6,746 nucleotides of DNA from Bacteriovoracaceae bacterium. Lineage in GTDB: Bacteria; Bdellovibrionota; Bacteriovoracia; Bacteriovoracales; Bacteriovoracaceae. Shown one piece after another: positions 1 to 5,855 of the stretch. Location of the stretch: NCBI GenBank assembly GCA_007116425.1, contig SKIL01000025.1, positions 1 through 6,746 of the forward strand, written 5' to 3'. The notes below the pieces were generated by a model, which saw only the letters and a program-made list of their open reading frames with translations, was not told the DNA's origin and did not search any database. The position numbers were made by a program, and so were the translations under genes. Numbering within the stretch: position 1 is the first letter of the stretch; each line of letters opens with the position of its first letter.

Positions 1-1
1 C

Positions 2-49
2 ATCCTAAGGTATGTAAGGCCACGCGCGGTTGATTATCCAATCTTTTGA
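2..49 (+). CDS. Possible 3' end of an unidentified gene (partial at left edge)
   Basis: One plus-strand frame is open from the window edge to a TGA at 47-49 and would encode about 15 C-terminal residues ending VRPRAVDYPIF. I do not recognise the protein. Such a short open stretch can occur by chance, and a second frame is open to a TGA at 31-33, so this is only a candidate. No terminator hairpin follows it before the tRNA promoter. Confidence 0.2.
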   Translation: MLRYVRPRAVDYPIF

Positions 50-214
50 TCTCCAATTAGTACAGGGCATATAAGCTGGGCCAAGATACGAAAAAAAGTC
101 TTATGTGGCAATAAGGTGTGAAAAGGACAGAAGCTGATGTCTAAAGTTTTTACCTCGTCTTTTAGTCTTTAATAGATAAAAATTTTATTTCGCTTCTTTT
201 TTCGTAAAAGTAAG
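50..214. other. Intergenic stretch without a recognisable gene
   Basis: AT-rich spacer between the possible gene end at the left edge and the tRNA promoter. The only start codon preceded by an RBS-like AAAGGA (ATG at 137) opens an 11-codon frame ending at 172, which I do not regard as a gene. No RNA gene, repeat or convincing terminator was seen here. Confidence 0.5.
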
Positions 215-243
215 TTGACAAAAACCCCAGATATCATTAAATT
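215..243 (+). promoter_or_regulatory. Sigma70-type promoter for the tRNA pair
   Basis: A perfect -35 hexamer TTGACA lies at 215-220, followed by a 17-nt spacer and the -10-like TAAATT at 238-243 (4 of 6 matches; the overlapping TTAAAT at 237-242 is an alternative). The start site would be near 250, about 19 nt before the mature 5' end of tRNA-Lys, in a CACGC stretch (250-254). No other equally good promoter is seen before tRNA-Glu, so both tRNAs are probably made from this one. Confidence 0.7.
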
Positions 244-254
244 CGTGTTCACGC

Positions 255-352
255 TTTTCGATTTTGTCGGTCCCGTAGCTCAGTTGGTTAGAGCATCTCC
301 CTTTTAAGGAGAGGGTCCTGTGTTCGAGTCACAGCGGGATCACCATCGAAAA
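255..352 (+). repeat. 8-bp inverted repeat enclosing tRNA-Lys (leader/trailer stem)
   Basis: TTTTCGAT at 255-262 and ATCGAAAA at 345-352 are perfect reverse complements flanking the tRNA-Lys gene. In the precursor RNA they could pair the 5' leader with the 3' trailer. The 3' arm begins with the last A of the encoded CCA. Such a stem could guide processing of the precursor; this role is inferred. Confidence 0.5.
269..345 (+). tRNA. tRNA-Lys (anticodon UUU)
   Basis: A complete cloverleaf can be folded by hand. The acceptor strands are 269-275 and 335-341, seven pairs including one G-U. The D arm is at 278-294 with GC/TC stem pairs. The anticodon stem TCTCC/GGAGA (296-300, 308-312) encloses the loop CTTTTAA, giving anticodon TTT at 303-305. 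The T arm at 318-334 has the standard TTCGAGT loop. The discriminator base is A342 and CCA is encoded at 343-345. It reads lysine codons AAA and AAG. It is the first gene of a two-tRNA transcript with tRNA-Glu 92 nt downstream. Confidence 0.97.
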
Positions 353-353
353 C

Positions 354-387
354 ATCGCACCCATAGCGAAAAGATATGGATTGCGAT
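354..387 (+). other. Intergenic RNA hairpin between tRNA-Lys and tRNA-Glu
   Basis: ATCGCA (354-359) pairs with TGCGAT (382-387), and inside it CCATA (361-365) pairs with TATGG (375-379), with a small 1x2 internal loop and a 9-nt apical loop. This makes an 11-pair imperfect hairpin in the 92-nt spacer. It is followed by only four T residues and a GG, so it is a poor terminator. A processing stem for separating the two tRNAs is the more likely role. Confidence 0.55.
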
Positions 388-437
388 TTTGGACAGATAG
401 CGTAATGAGTGAAAATTTTAATTTTGGCTTCGGTTAT

Positions 438-515
438 GCTCCCATCGTCTAGTCTGGTCCAGGACACCGCCTTTTCACGGCGGTAACAGGGGTTCGAATC
501 CCCTTGGGAGTGCCA
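438..515 (+). tRNA. tRNA-Glu (anticodon UUC)
   Basis: The acceptor strands 438-444 and 505-511 pair over seven positions, the first being G-U. The anticodon stem CCGCC/GGCGG encloses the loop TTTTCAC, giving anticodon TTC, which reads GAA and GAG. The T arm AGGGG/CCCCT (488-504) has the loop TTCGAAT. The discriminator base is G512 and CCA is encoded at 513-515. The sequence strongly resembles bacterial tRNA-Glu, including the GTCTAG D-arm region. It is the second gene of the tRNA transcript; the terminator at 549-581 lies about 33 nt downstream. Confidence 0.97.
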
Positions 516-548
516 ATTTAAGTAAGCGTACCACCAGATGCGCTTGCG

Positions 549-581
549 AAAAAACCTCTTCTTCGGAAGAGGTTTTTTTTT
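549..581 (+). terminator. Bidirectional intrinsic terminator
   Basis: The stem CCTCTTC (555-561) / GAAGAGG (566-572) is closed by a stable TTCG tetraloop (562-565). It is preceded by six A (549-554) and followed by nine T (573-581). On the plus strand it ends the tRNA transcript. On the minus strand the A tract becomes a six-U tail and the hairpin lies about 27 nt past the stop of the minus-strand gene ending at 608, so it can end that transcript too. Confidence 0.92.
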
Positions 582-607
582 CCCCCAAAGTGCCAGCAGA
601 CTTATCC

Positions 608-1669
608 CTAAATACTATAATCTAAATTTTCAACGACAAGATCCACGTCGTTAATAAAGGATACTTTTTTATCGCCAAACTCAAATTTTTGGCCAGGTAA
701 AAAGCTCAGAGATTGAACAAGTTCAATTTGAGAGGGAGTTAAACCGACTCCATAACAATCGACTCTCAAGTGATTTAAGTTGGGGCCACTAACATAACTC
801 ACATCAATAGAAATATCGGCTTGCGCTTTAAGTAGGCCGACTTCTAATGTCCTTGCTATCAAATAACATAGCGGTAAATCATTAAATAAGACCTCAGGCA
901 TATCTTTAGGAGAATTAATTGAAAGATTGAAATACCCATCAAATCGCTTCGAAATAACGTTTTCTAGAGTCTGTGCAAACTTCTCGACTTGAAAGAAGTT
1001 TGACTCCTCCAAGTCTTTCATTATCTCGACGAGTAATTGATCCATTGAAGCAATATTATGAACTTTCCTATATAAAATATTATTAGCAATAATTTTGAGT
1101 AAACACAAAATAGTGTAATCTTCTGGACGCAAGTCACTAAAAGCACCCACTTCTGCTGAATTTAAAAACAAAAGACCAGAGTGGAGTCCAAACTCTGATA
1201 GAGGAATTGTCACACCGGACTTTACTCCCATCTCGGCGAGATATCGAAGTGAACGCTGAGTCGGTTTTCCCTCATAGCTTTTGATAATATCATTAATATC
1301 AGCATAAATTCTCATATCACTTTTTAAGGTGGACATGATTGAGCTTTTTTCACGAACCATGCACGAATAGTTCTTTGCCATTTTGTTTTCTTTCAAATTA
1401 GAACTATTAGCAGAAGAAAAGACCTTGATCGTCTTTGAATTTGGATGAATCAGGCTCAAGCAGATTCGATCACATTGAACAAAAGCATTTGATTTGTTGA
1501 TCGCATCAAGAGCATTTTTAGTAAAATCATCAAGTGCAATTTGCCCCATATCGACTTTATTCGCCAAATGACCAAGCTGAGTGTGCAAATAGCTATAGTC
1601 TTTATCTAGTTGGCACTTATTCGCATTTAGGATGTGGTATCCATATAGGTTCTTTGTTTGATTATTCAT
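608..1669 (-). CDS. GAF-domain protein with C-terminal degenerate kinase-type ATPase domain
   Basis: This 353-residue protein has no signal peptide or membrane segment, so it should be cytoplasmic. Residues about 45-200 look like a GAF small-molecule-binding domain, with the typical GVKSGVTIPL...GLLFLNS core (148-170) and a long closing helix to about 200. Residues about 210-353 resemble the ATP-binding domain of sensor histidine kinases but are degenerate. The segment that should hold the N-box Asn (265-285) has none, and the G1-like motif at 305-310 reads CYGVGL, with Cys where the family has Asp. No phospho-acceptor His box is seen. ATP hydrolysis or autophosphorylation is therefore unlikely; a regulatory partner role is inferred. 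Translation starts at ATG 1669 behind GAGGT with suitable spacing. It is the last gene of the run, 16 nt after the two-TM sensor, whose C-terminus is built alike, and it ends in TAG before the shared terminator. Confidence 0.85.
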   Translation of the reverse strand: MNNQTKNLYGYHILNANKCQLDKDYSYLHTQLGHLANKVDMGQIALDDFTKNALDAINKSNAFVQCDRICLSLIHPNSKTIKVFSSANSSNLKENKMAKNYSCMVREKSSIMSTLKSDMRIYADINDIIKSYEGKPTQRSLRYLAEMGVKSGVTIPLSEFGLHSGLLFLNSAEVGAFSDLRPEDYTILCLLKIIANNILYRKVHNIASMDQLLVEIMKDLEESNFFQVEKFAQTLENVISKRFDGYFNLSINSPKDMPEVLFNDLPLCYLIARTLEVGLLKAQADISIDVSYVSGPNLNHLRVDCYGVGLTPSQIELVQSLSFLPGQKFEFGDKKVSFINDVDLVVENLDYSI

Positions 1670-1685
1670 TATATGACCTCAAAAT

Positions 1686-3485
1686 TTACATTGTAATTTG
1701 ACCAATCTCTCGACGAGACCGTAATTGTGACTTTGGTGTCGTCTCCTTAAGCTCTGCTTTTCTCTCAGCAAAGCTTACCTCGATAATACCACAAAAAGTT
1801 GGTACCTCATTATCTGGATAGGACAAATTGCTGACAGATACGGCACCATAGTTAGACAGGAGGTTCCTCTCAACTTCCTCAAAAGCATCAGTTAAGCTCG
1901 TGTAATAACCACTAGTATCTAAAGAGTGATTAAGTAATGATTGATCAATTCTGTGGCCGTAAATTTTAAATTGAATTTTAACTTGACGGTCTTTTTTCGT
2001 ATAATTAATTGCTAAATCACTTTCCTTAAAGCCTATAAGGCCTTGGGCCTGAAGTAAAGCTCCTAAGATCCCTTCGACTGTTTCACTGATAACTTTCTTA
2101 TCATCATAAAAAAAGCGTGGGAGTTGCCCCTCATACTCAAGCTTTAGACCATTAACCTTTCGTCCATTAATCTTTCCACCATAAACGCTATCCTTAATCA
2201 CTGAGTCAATCAGACAACAAGATTGGTCTAGAGATTCAAGCTTTATATTGTCAGAGTTAACAATTCCTTTATTAAACTCTGAAAAATAAGAAACCAGTGG
2301 AGTCACAATAACCAGGCGATATTGTGAATTATCCCCTAAAGACTCTTCAGATACAATCACCTCTGAATTGTCTCCCCCAAGGAGGCGAAATGAGTTTTCT
2401 ACATTTGTATCATCTGCGATTGAGATCATCTGAGAGCTTTTTATTTTATCCCAGTTACGCTTTTGACCTTTCGTTCGAGGAAAAAGTTTAGAGTATGCAT
2501 TTGTGGCCCAAACAACATTCCCCGACTTATTTATCAAGGCAAGAGATGTGGTTTGGCTCGACTTTAAAACCATATTTTGCCGAACTGTTTTTTGAATTTT
2601 CTCAAGTCTTTCGCGGTAACGCTGCTTCATCGAATATACAACTGCAAGTCTTCTAGTTCCCATTTTTACAAACAGGTAAACACTAAAAAAAGCAAAAGCT
2701 AAAACAAAAAAACCAAAGAGGGAATAGACGATACCAGTTCTTGTGGCCTGAGCTTTTTCGTTATCAATGACCAGCAAAAGTTCACCTTTCAACCCGTAAT
2801 TTCTCTCATATATTGCATCTCTAACATTTTTAGCAGCGATATTAAGATGAGAATTAAGACGAGATGGAACTTCATAATTAATAAATCTCAAACTATCCTC
2901 TAAAAGAGGATTTACTCGCGCCTTATAAGAATCTCTAACCCGACTCGAATCTATAGATTCAACATAACGATGTAACTTAATTGAAAAACTCTCAACTGGA
3001 GCATAACTCTCTGAAGATAAGGCCGCATCAACGTCAGACCTTAGACTCGTGGCAAGATTGCGAGCGGTATGTCTTTGCCGATACCTTCTTTCTGAAAAAA
3101 TTGAATAAACTTCTCGCAAGTCAGACTTCACCTTAGGCTTAATGCTTTCTAACTCTACAACTGAAGCCAAATAAGCACTTTGCAGCTCCTCTTGGGCCTG
3201 ACGTCCTAGCTCAACATTCTCATTCGTGGCCATCATTGCAAGTCGATTTAAAGTATTTAAATAAGCTTGTTTATTTTCAGCTTCCAATAAGTGAGATTCA
3301 AAATTTATGCCCTCAAGAACTTCGGCCACTCTCTCGTTAGATTTCATTTGAGAGGTGATTTGACTCAACTGAGAGACATGTTGCCTTTGAGAATTTACAT
3401 TCAAAAAACTAGCAGCAGCAAACAATGAACTTGCGGCAAGTAGAACTCCAATGATAATAAAGTCAACTCTAGTTAACCTTTTCAC
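1686..3485 (-). CDS. Two-TM membrane sensor with PAS-like and degenerate kinase-type ATPase domains
   Basis: This 599-residue protein is laid out like a membrane histidine kinase. TM1 is at residues 8-30, followed by a mostly helical, charged periplasmic region (31-247). TM2 is at about 251-274, followed by a helical, coiled-coil-like linker (277-308). A PAS-like domain covers about 312-400 (start ALINKSGNVVWATNAYSKLF). The C-terminal part, about 420-575, resembles a kinase ATPase fold. The key residues are missing: no Asn in the N-box segment (465-482), IYGHRI (508-513) where DxGxG is expected, and no His phospho-acceptor box after the PAS. It is probably a pseudokinase-type receptor that passes a periplasmic signal to a partner, perhaps the adjacent GAF protein. 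The start is GTG at 3485, overlapping the preceding stop in GTGA, which implies translational coupling. No strong RBS is seen. The best alternative class is a chemoreceptor-like sensor, but no signalling hairpin is visible. Confidence 0.85.
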   Translation of the reverse strand: MKRLTRVDFIIIGVLLAASSLFAAASFLNVNSQRQHVSQLSQITSQMKSNERVAEVLEGINFESHLLEAENKQAYLNTLNRLAMMATNENVELGRQAQEELQSAYLASVVELESIKPKVKSDLREVYSIFSERRYRQRHTARNLATSLRSDVDAALSSESYAPVESFSIKLHRYVESIDSSRVRDSYKARVNPLLEDSLRFINYEVPSRLNSHLNIAAKNVRDAIYERNYGLKGELLLVIDNEKAQATRTGIVYSLFGFFVLAFAFFSVYLFVKMGTRRLAVVYSMKQRYRERLEKIQKTVRQNMVLKSSQTTSLALINKSGNVVWATNAYSKLFPRTKGQKRNWDKIKSSQMISIADDTNVENSFRLLGGDNSEVIVSEESLGDNSQYRLVIVTPLVSYFSEFNKGIVNSDNIKLESLDQSCCLIDSVIKDSVYGGKINGRKVNGLKLEYEGQLPRFFYDDKKVISETVEGILGALLQAQGLIGFKESDLAINYTKKDRQVKIQFKIYGHRIDQSLLNHSLDTSGYYTSLTDAFEEVERNLLSNYGAVSVSNLSYPDNEVPTFCGIIEVSFAERKAELKETTPKSQLRSRREIGQITM

Positions 3486-4123
3486 AAATCAACACTCACT
3501 AAATTATGTTTTTTATAATCAAATTTCTTTGTAGAGTTGTAATGCTTCTGATAACAAGTCAGTCCACAGACCTGATACTTACTCTTTTCAAAATCAATAG
3601 TACTATCAAGCATAAAGTTTCGCTCTGAACTCCTTAACAGATTTTCCGCAATAAACTTTGATGCTGTTAAGATTTTATTTTTTTGCTCAAAAAACTTCTC
3701 ATCACTCAGATCAATAATATAAAAAAGATCTAATTTAATACCATACTTATATTCATCTAAAATAATATTGAATTGCCCCTGATGGATATAAACTAATTTT
3801 TTAATTTTTTGTAATACGTCTATATAATCCTTTTTGTGATCAATATAACCATAACAAGACTTCGGGGATAAGTTTTTGACATAGACTTTATTTCTTTTAT
3901 TTGGATAAACTGTGGAAAATATTTTTGAAACTGATGACTTTACCCAATTTGCATCTTTCGGCTTTTTTCCAAGTCCCCACACCAATGTCTCCTCAATCCT
4001 TTGAGTCTTGTAACTTGGGCCCACATTCGAAAGCAGTGCTCCAGAGGCCTCATCACCTCCCTGCTCCTGAAGATGTGCTAGCTCGCTCTCTATTAATTCG
4101 AATTTTTTGGATAAATCATCCAT
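3482..4123 (-). CDS. Unrecognised soluble protein
   Basis: I do not recognise this protein of about 213 residues. It has no signal peptide or membrane segment. The first 20 residues are a charged helix; the rest is rich in Lys, Tyr, Ile and Asp, with predicted alternating strands in the middle (for example FNIILDEYKYGIKLDLFYII). Cysteines near the C-terminus occur as CGLTC, about 28 residues from the end, which could be a redox or metal pair, though this is speculative. Three consecutive start candidates exist: GTG 4129, ATG 4126 and ATG 4123. The SD-like GAGG at 4132-4129 is 5 nt from ATG 4123, so I chose that one. A candidate promoter lies directly upstream. The gene overlaps the membrane-sensor gene by 4 nt, so its product is probably made with the sensor and may be its partner or output. 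Confidence 0.8.
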   Translation of the reverse strand: MDDLSKKFELIESELAHLQEQGGDEASGALLSNVGPSYKTQRIEETLVWGLGKKPKDANWVKSSVSKIFSTVYPNKRNKVYVKNLSPKSCYGYIDHKKDYIDVLQKIKKLVYIHQGQFNIILDEYKYGIKLDLFYIIDLSDEKFFEQKNKILTASKFIAENLLRSSERNFMLDSTIDFEKSKYQVCGLTCYQKHYNSTKKFDYKKHNLVSVDL

Positions 4124-4140
4124 CATCACCTCTATTAATG

Positions 4141-4170
4141 ATTTTAGAGAATCCCTAATACTACAGTCAA
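4141..4170 (-). promoter_or_regulatory. Candidate promoter for the sensory gene trio
   Basis: On the minus strand TTGACT (4170-4165; 5 of 6 matches to the -35 consensus) is followed after 18 nt by TAAAAT (4146-4141; 5 of 6 matches to -10). Transcription would start near 4134, giving a very short leader of about 11 nt before ATG 4123. It sits in the only sizeable gap (76 nt) of the minus-strand gene run and would let the three sensory genes be expressed apart from the envelope genes. No clear terminator precedes it, so read-through from upstream is also possible. Confidence 0.45.
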
Positions 4171-4205
4171 CGAGGCAACATATACCCTCAAGCTAAGTAG
4201 CTAAT

Positions 4206-4889
4206 TTAAAAGGTATAGGTCGAACCTACAAAAATCCTTAAACCAGTTGTTGATATATTCGTTCCAAAGCCCATGCCGTAACCCACTTCACCTTTGATGC
4301 CCCAGCGACCACGAAACGAGTAAATCCCTCCACCATGCGCGCTAACATCTAGAACCATATCCGTTTTCTTTGCAGTTTCGGTAAGGTAAACCAAATATCC
4401 AAGTCCAACTTGTCCACCAGCATAATAGCGAAGACGAGGAGTCATTCTAATTCTCACAGTTTGATTTTCAGCGGAAAGCTCAGATGAAAGGCCCCCGAAA
4501 AAATAATTCATCCCGCCCCCTCCATAAACATAAGAGTCCCCAGAACTAAGTTGAATTGGCAAAACCAGCTTTCCAAAATAGTCCATCTTAGCACTAATGG
4601 GGACATGATAAGAAAGCTCCATCGATAATACTGAACTTGTACCTGAATCCTGTAACCTTGGAATAATTTCATCTTCATCTGGGTCTAGAGACGAAATTGG
4701 AGTTTCACCTTCTTGAAATGACATATTGATCATACCTAAAGAGGATGAAAAGTAATGAGCATACTCTGCGGCCGAAAGTTTTGTACTAACGATTGCAAAA
4801 GATGCCAATACAGCAAGTCGATATATTTTAATTACTAGGTTTTTCACCTCTCTATTTTGACACATTTTTTTTTTAATATGTTTAAGCAT
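4206..4889 (-). CDS. Small outer-membrane beta-barrel protein
   Basis: This 227-residue protein has an N-terminal Sec signal. A basic start is followed by the hydrophobic stretch LAVLASFAIVS (25-35) and a probable cleavage site after Ala40 or Ala41 (KLSAAE). The mature part of about 187 residues is made of alternating, Gly- and aromatic-rich strands (for example GGGGMNYFFGG, GQVGLGYLVYL, GEVGYGMGFG) and ends in Phe after VGSTYT, the classical C-terminal signal of outer-membrane barrels. The size suits a barrel of about eight strands; the function is unknown. The N-region before the signal core is unusually long. The A10 run at 4874-4865 encodes Lys6-Lys8 plus the A of Met9. The start chosen is ATG 4889, with TAGGA about 10 nt upstream; Met9 (4865) is an alternative but lacks an RBS. 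It follows the upstream barrel-like gene after 12 nt. Confidence 0.82.
   Translation of the reverse strand: MLKHIKKKMCQNREVKNLVIKIYRLAVLASFAIVSTKLSAAEYAHYFSSSLGMINMSFQEGETPISSLDPDEDEIIPRLQDSGTSSVLSMELSYHVPISAKMDYFGKLVLPIQLSSGDSYVYGGGGMNYFFGGLSSELSAENQTVRIRMTPRLRYYAGGQVGLGYLVYLTETAKKTDMVLDVSAHGGGIYSFRGRWGIKGEVGYGMGFGTNISTTGLRIFVGSTYTF
4865..4874 (-). repeat. A10 homopolymer run in the start of the small barrel gene
   Basis: Ten consecutive A on the coding strand lie at codons 6-9, between the start codon and the signal peptide core. Losing or gaining one A shifts the frame. By hand translation the +1 version meets TAG and the -1 version TGA within a few codons, so either change would switch the gene off or abort that fraction of transcripts. 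Confidence 0.6.
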
Positions 4890-4901
4890 GGCAATTAATT
4901 C

Positions 4902-5855
4902 CTAAAGTAAGTCGTATACTGCACTTAAAAAGAATGAATTCTGATCAACCGAAAAGCCTTCTAAGTCAGGAGAGGTAAATGATTCATTTGAATAATGAAC
5001 ACCGAATCGAATCTTACCCAAAATAATATCTGTCCCCAGATTTAACCGAGTGCCATCCAAAGTAATATCCTGCCCTGGTATAAAATCTGAACTACTCAAT
5101 ATCGTTTGGGCATAGAGTCCTTGAAATGAAAGAGTTACAAAACCTAAATTAAAAGTACGCTCTAGCCCTATTTGTCCCCAAATAAACTTATTTTCCGCAA
5201 CCTGAAGACCAGCATTAAGTTCTGGAAGATTAATGAAAAACTCAGTGTCATAATGAGTTCCAACGATAATATCGAGAGGAAAGAATCGAAAATCCTTTAG
5301 ATAATGCACATGTACGTTCATTAAACCTGGGACATCGAAATCAATATTGCCTAGCTCTAAAAAACTTAAGCGCATCAAAGAAACAACTAAATCGTCCCCC
5401 CGAGTGTCAGACATATTCTTACGATATGTCGCACGAAAGCCACCATAATTAAGATTATTATCTGTTTCAATCAAATATTCCGTTTTTAGGTTACGATTAA
5501 GGTAAACAAAATCAAGTAATAGCCTAGATTTTCTTGGCCGAACACCTTTACCAAAAGGGTTTTGCCGTCTTCCCTCCTCCTCAGTTGAAAGAGTAGTTCT
5601 AGCGCCAGCTTCATCCTGATTGTCCGTTTGATCATTCTCCTCATCATCTTCAGAATCAGAATCACGTTCTCTTTGGCGTTTATTTTCAGAAAAACGAGAA
5701 AGTTGAGTGCGAGTACTTTGCCTTAATTGCTCAAAATCCTGCCCGACATTATCGGGTACAACTAAAGGGGTTGATCTTCCTTGAGTAGAAATATTATTTA
5801 AGGCATTCATTTGCATGGCCTCTTGAAAACTTTGTGGTGAGTCTAAACTCGTCAT
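4902..5855 (-). CDS. Beta-barrel-like envelope protein lacking its own signal peptide
   Basis: The protein has about 317 residues from ATG 5855 (GTG 5858 is also in frame). The first 100 or so residues are hydrophilic and look disordered, with a basic patch followed by an acidic run (DSDSEDDEENDQTDNQDEAG, numbered 66-85 from GTG). From about residue 110 to the end the sequence alternates short amphipathic strands and turns with many aromatic residues (for example LLLDFVYLNR, VHVHYLKDF, FVTLSFQGLYA, IRFGVHYSN), typical of an outer-membrane barrel; it ends AVYDLL rather than Phe. There is no signal peptide, which is odd for such a protein. ATG 5855 overlaps the preceding TGA by one base (TGATG) behind GGAGAG, so re-initiation is possible. 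The same frame is also open upstream to an A9 slippery run inside the preceding gene, so the protein may be the C-terminal half of a frameshift product. Confidence 0.75.
   Translation of the reverse strand: MTSLDSPQSFQEAMQMNALNNISTQGRSTPLVVPDNVGQDFEQLRQSTRTQLSRFSENKRQRERDSDSEDDEENDQTDNQDEAGARTTLSTEEEGRRQNPFGKGVRPRKSRLLLDFVYLNRNLKTEYLIETDNNLNYGGFRATYRKNMSDTRGDDLVVSLMRLSFLELGNIDFDVPGLMNVHVHYLKDFRFFPLDIIVGTHYDTEFFINLPELNAGLQVAENKFIWGQIGLERTFNLGFVTLSFQGLYAQTILSSSDFIPGQDITLDGTRLNLGTDIILGKIRFGVHYSNESFTSPDLEGFSVDQNSFFLSAVYDLL

Noticed and set aside
1..3. CAT at the left edge as a possible minus-strand ATG of a gene leaving the window
   Set aside because: Only three bases are visible and the upstream sequence has no properly spaced ribosome binding site.
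137..172. 11-codon frame (MSKVFTSSFSL) with an AAAGGA upstream
   Set aside because: Too short, no conserved context, and no evidence of a leader-peptide attenuator structure.
88..204. Inverted match ACGAAAAAA-G (88-98) with CTTTTTTCGT (195-204)
   Set aside because: Low-complexity A/T tract match across about 100 nt; likely by chance.
3901..4158. An 85-codon plus-strand open frame opposite the orphan gene
   Set aside because: It lies antisense to the 5' part of the orphan gene, which is tightly coupled to its neighbour; the plus-strand product has no recognisable features and no good ribosome binding site.
4186..4205. AGCT-ACTT-AGCT repeat after the small barrel gene as a terminator
   Set aside because: The stem is only four pairs and is not followed by a T tract.
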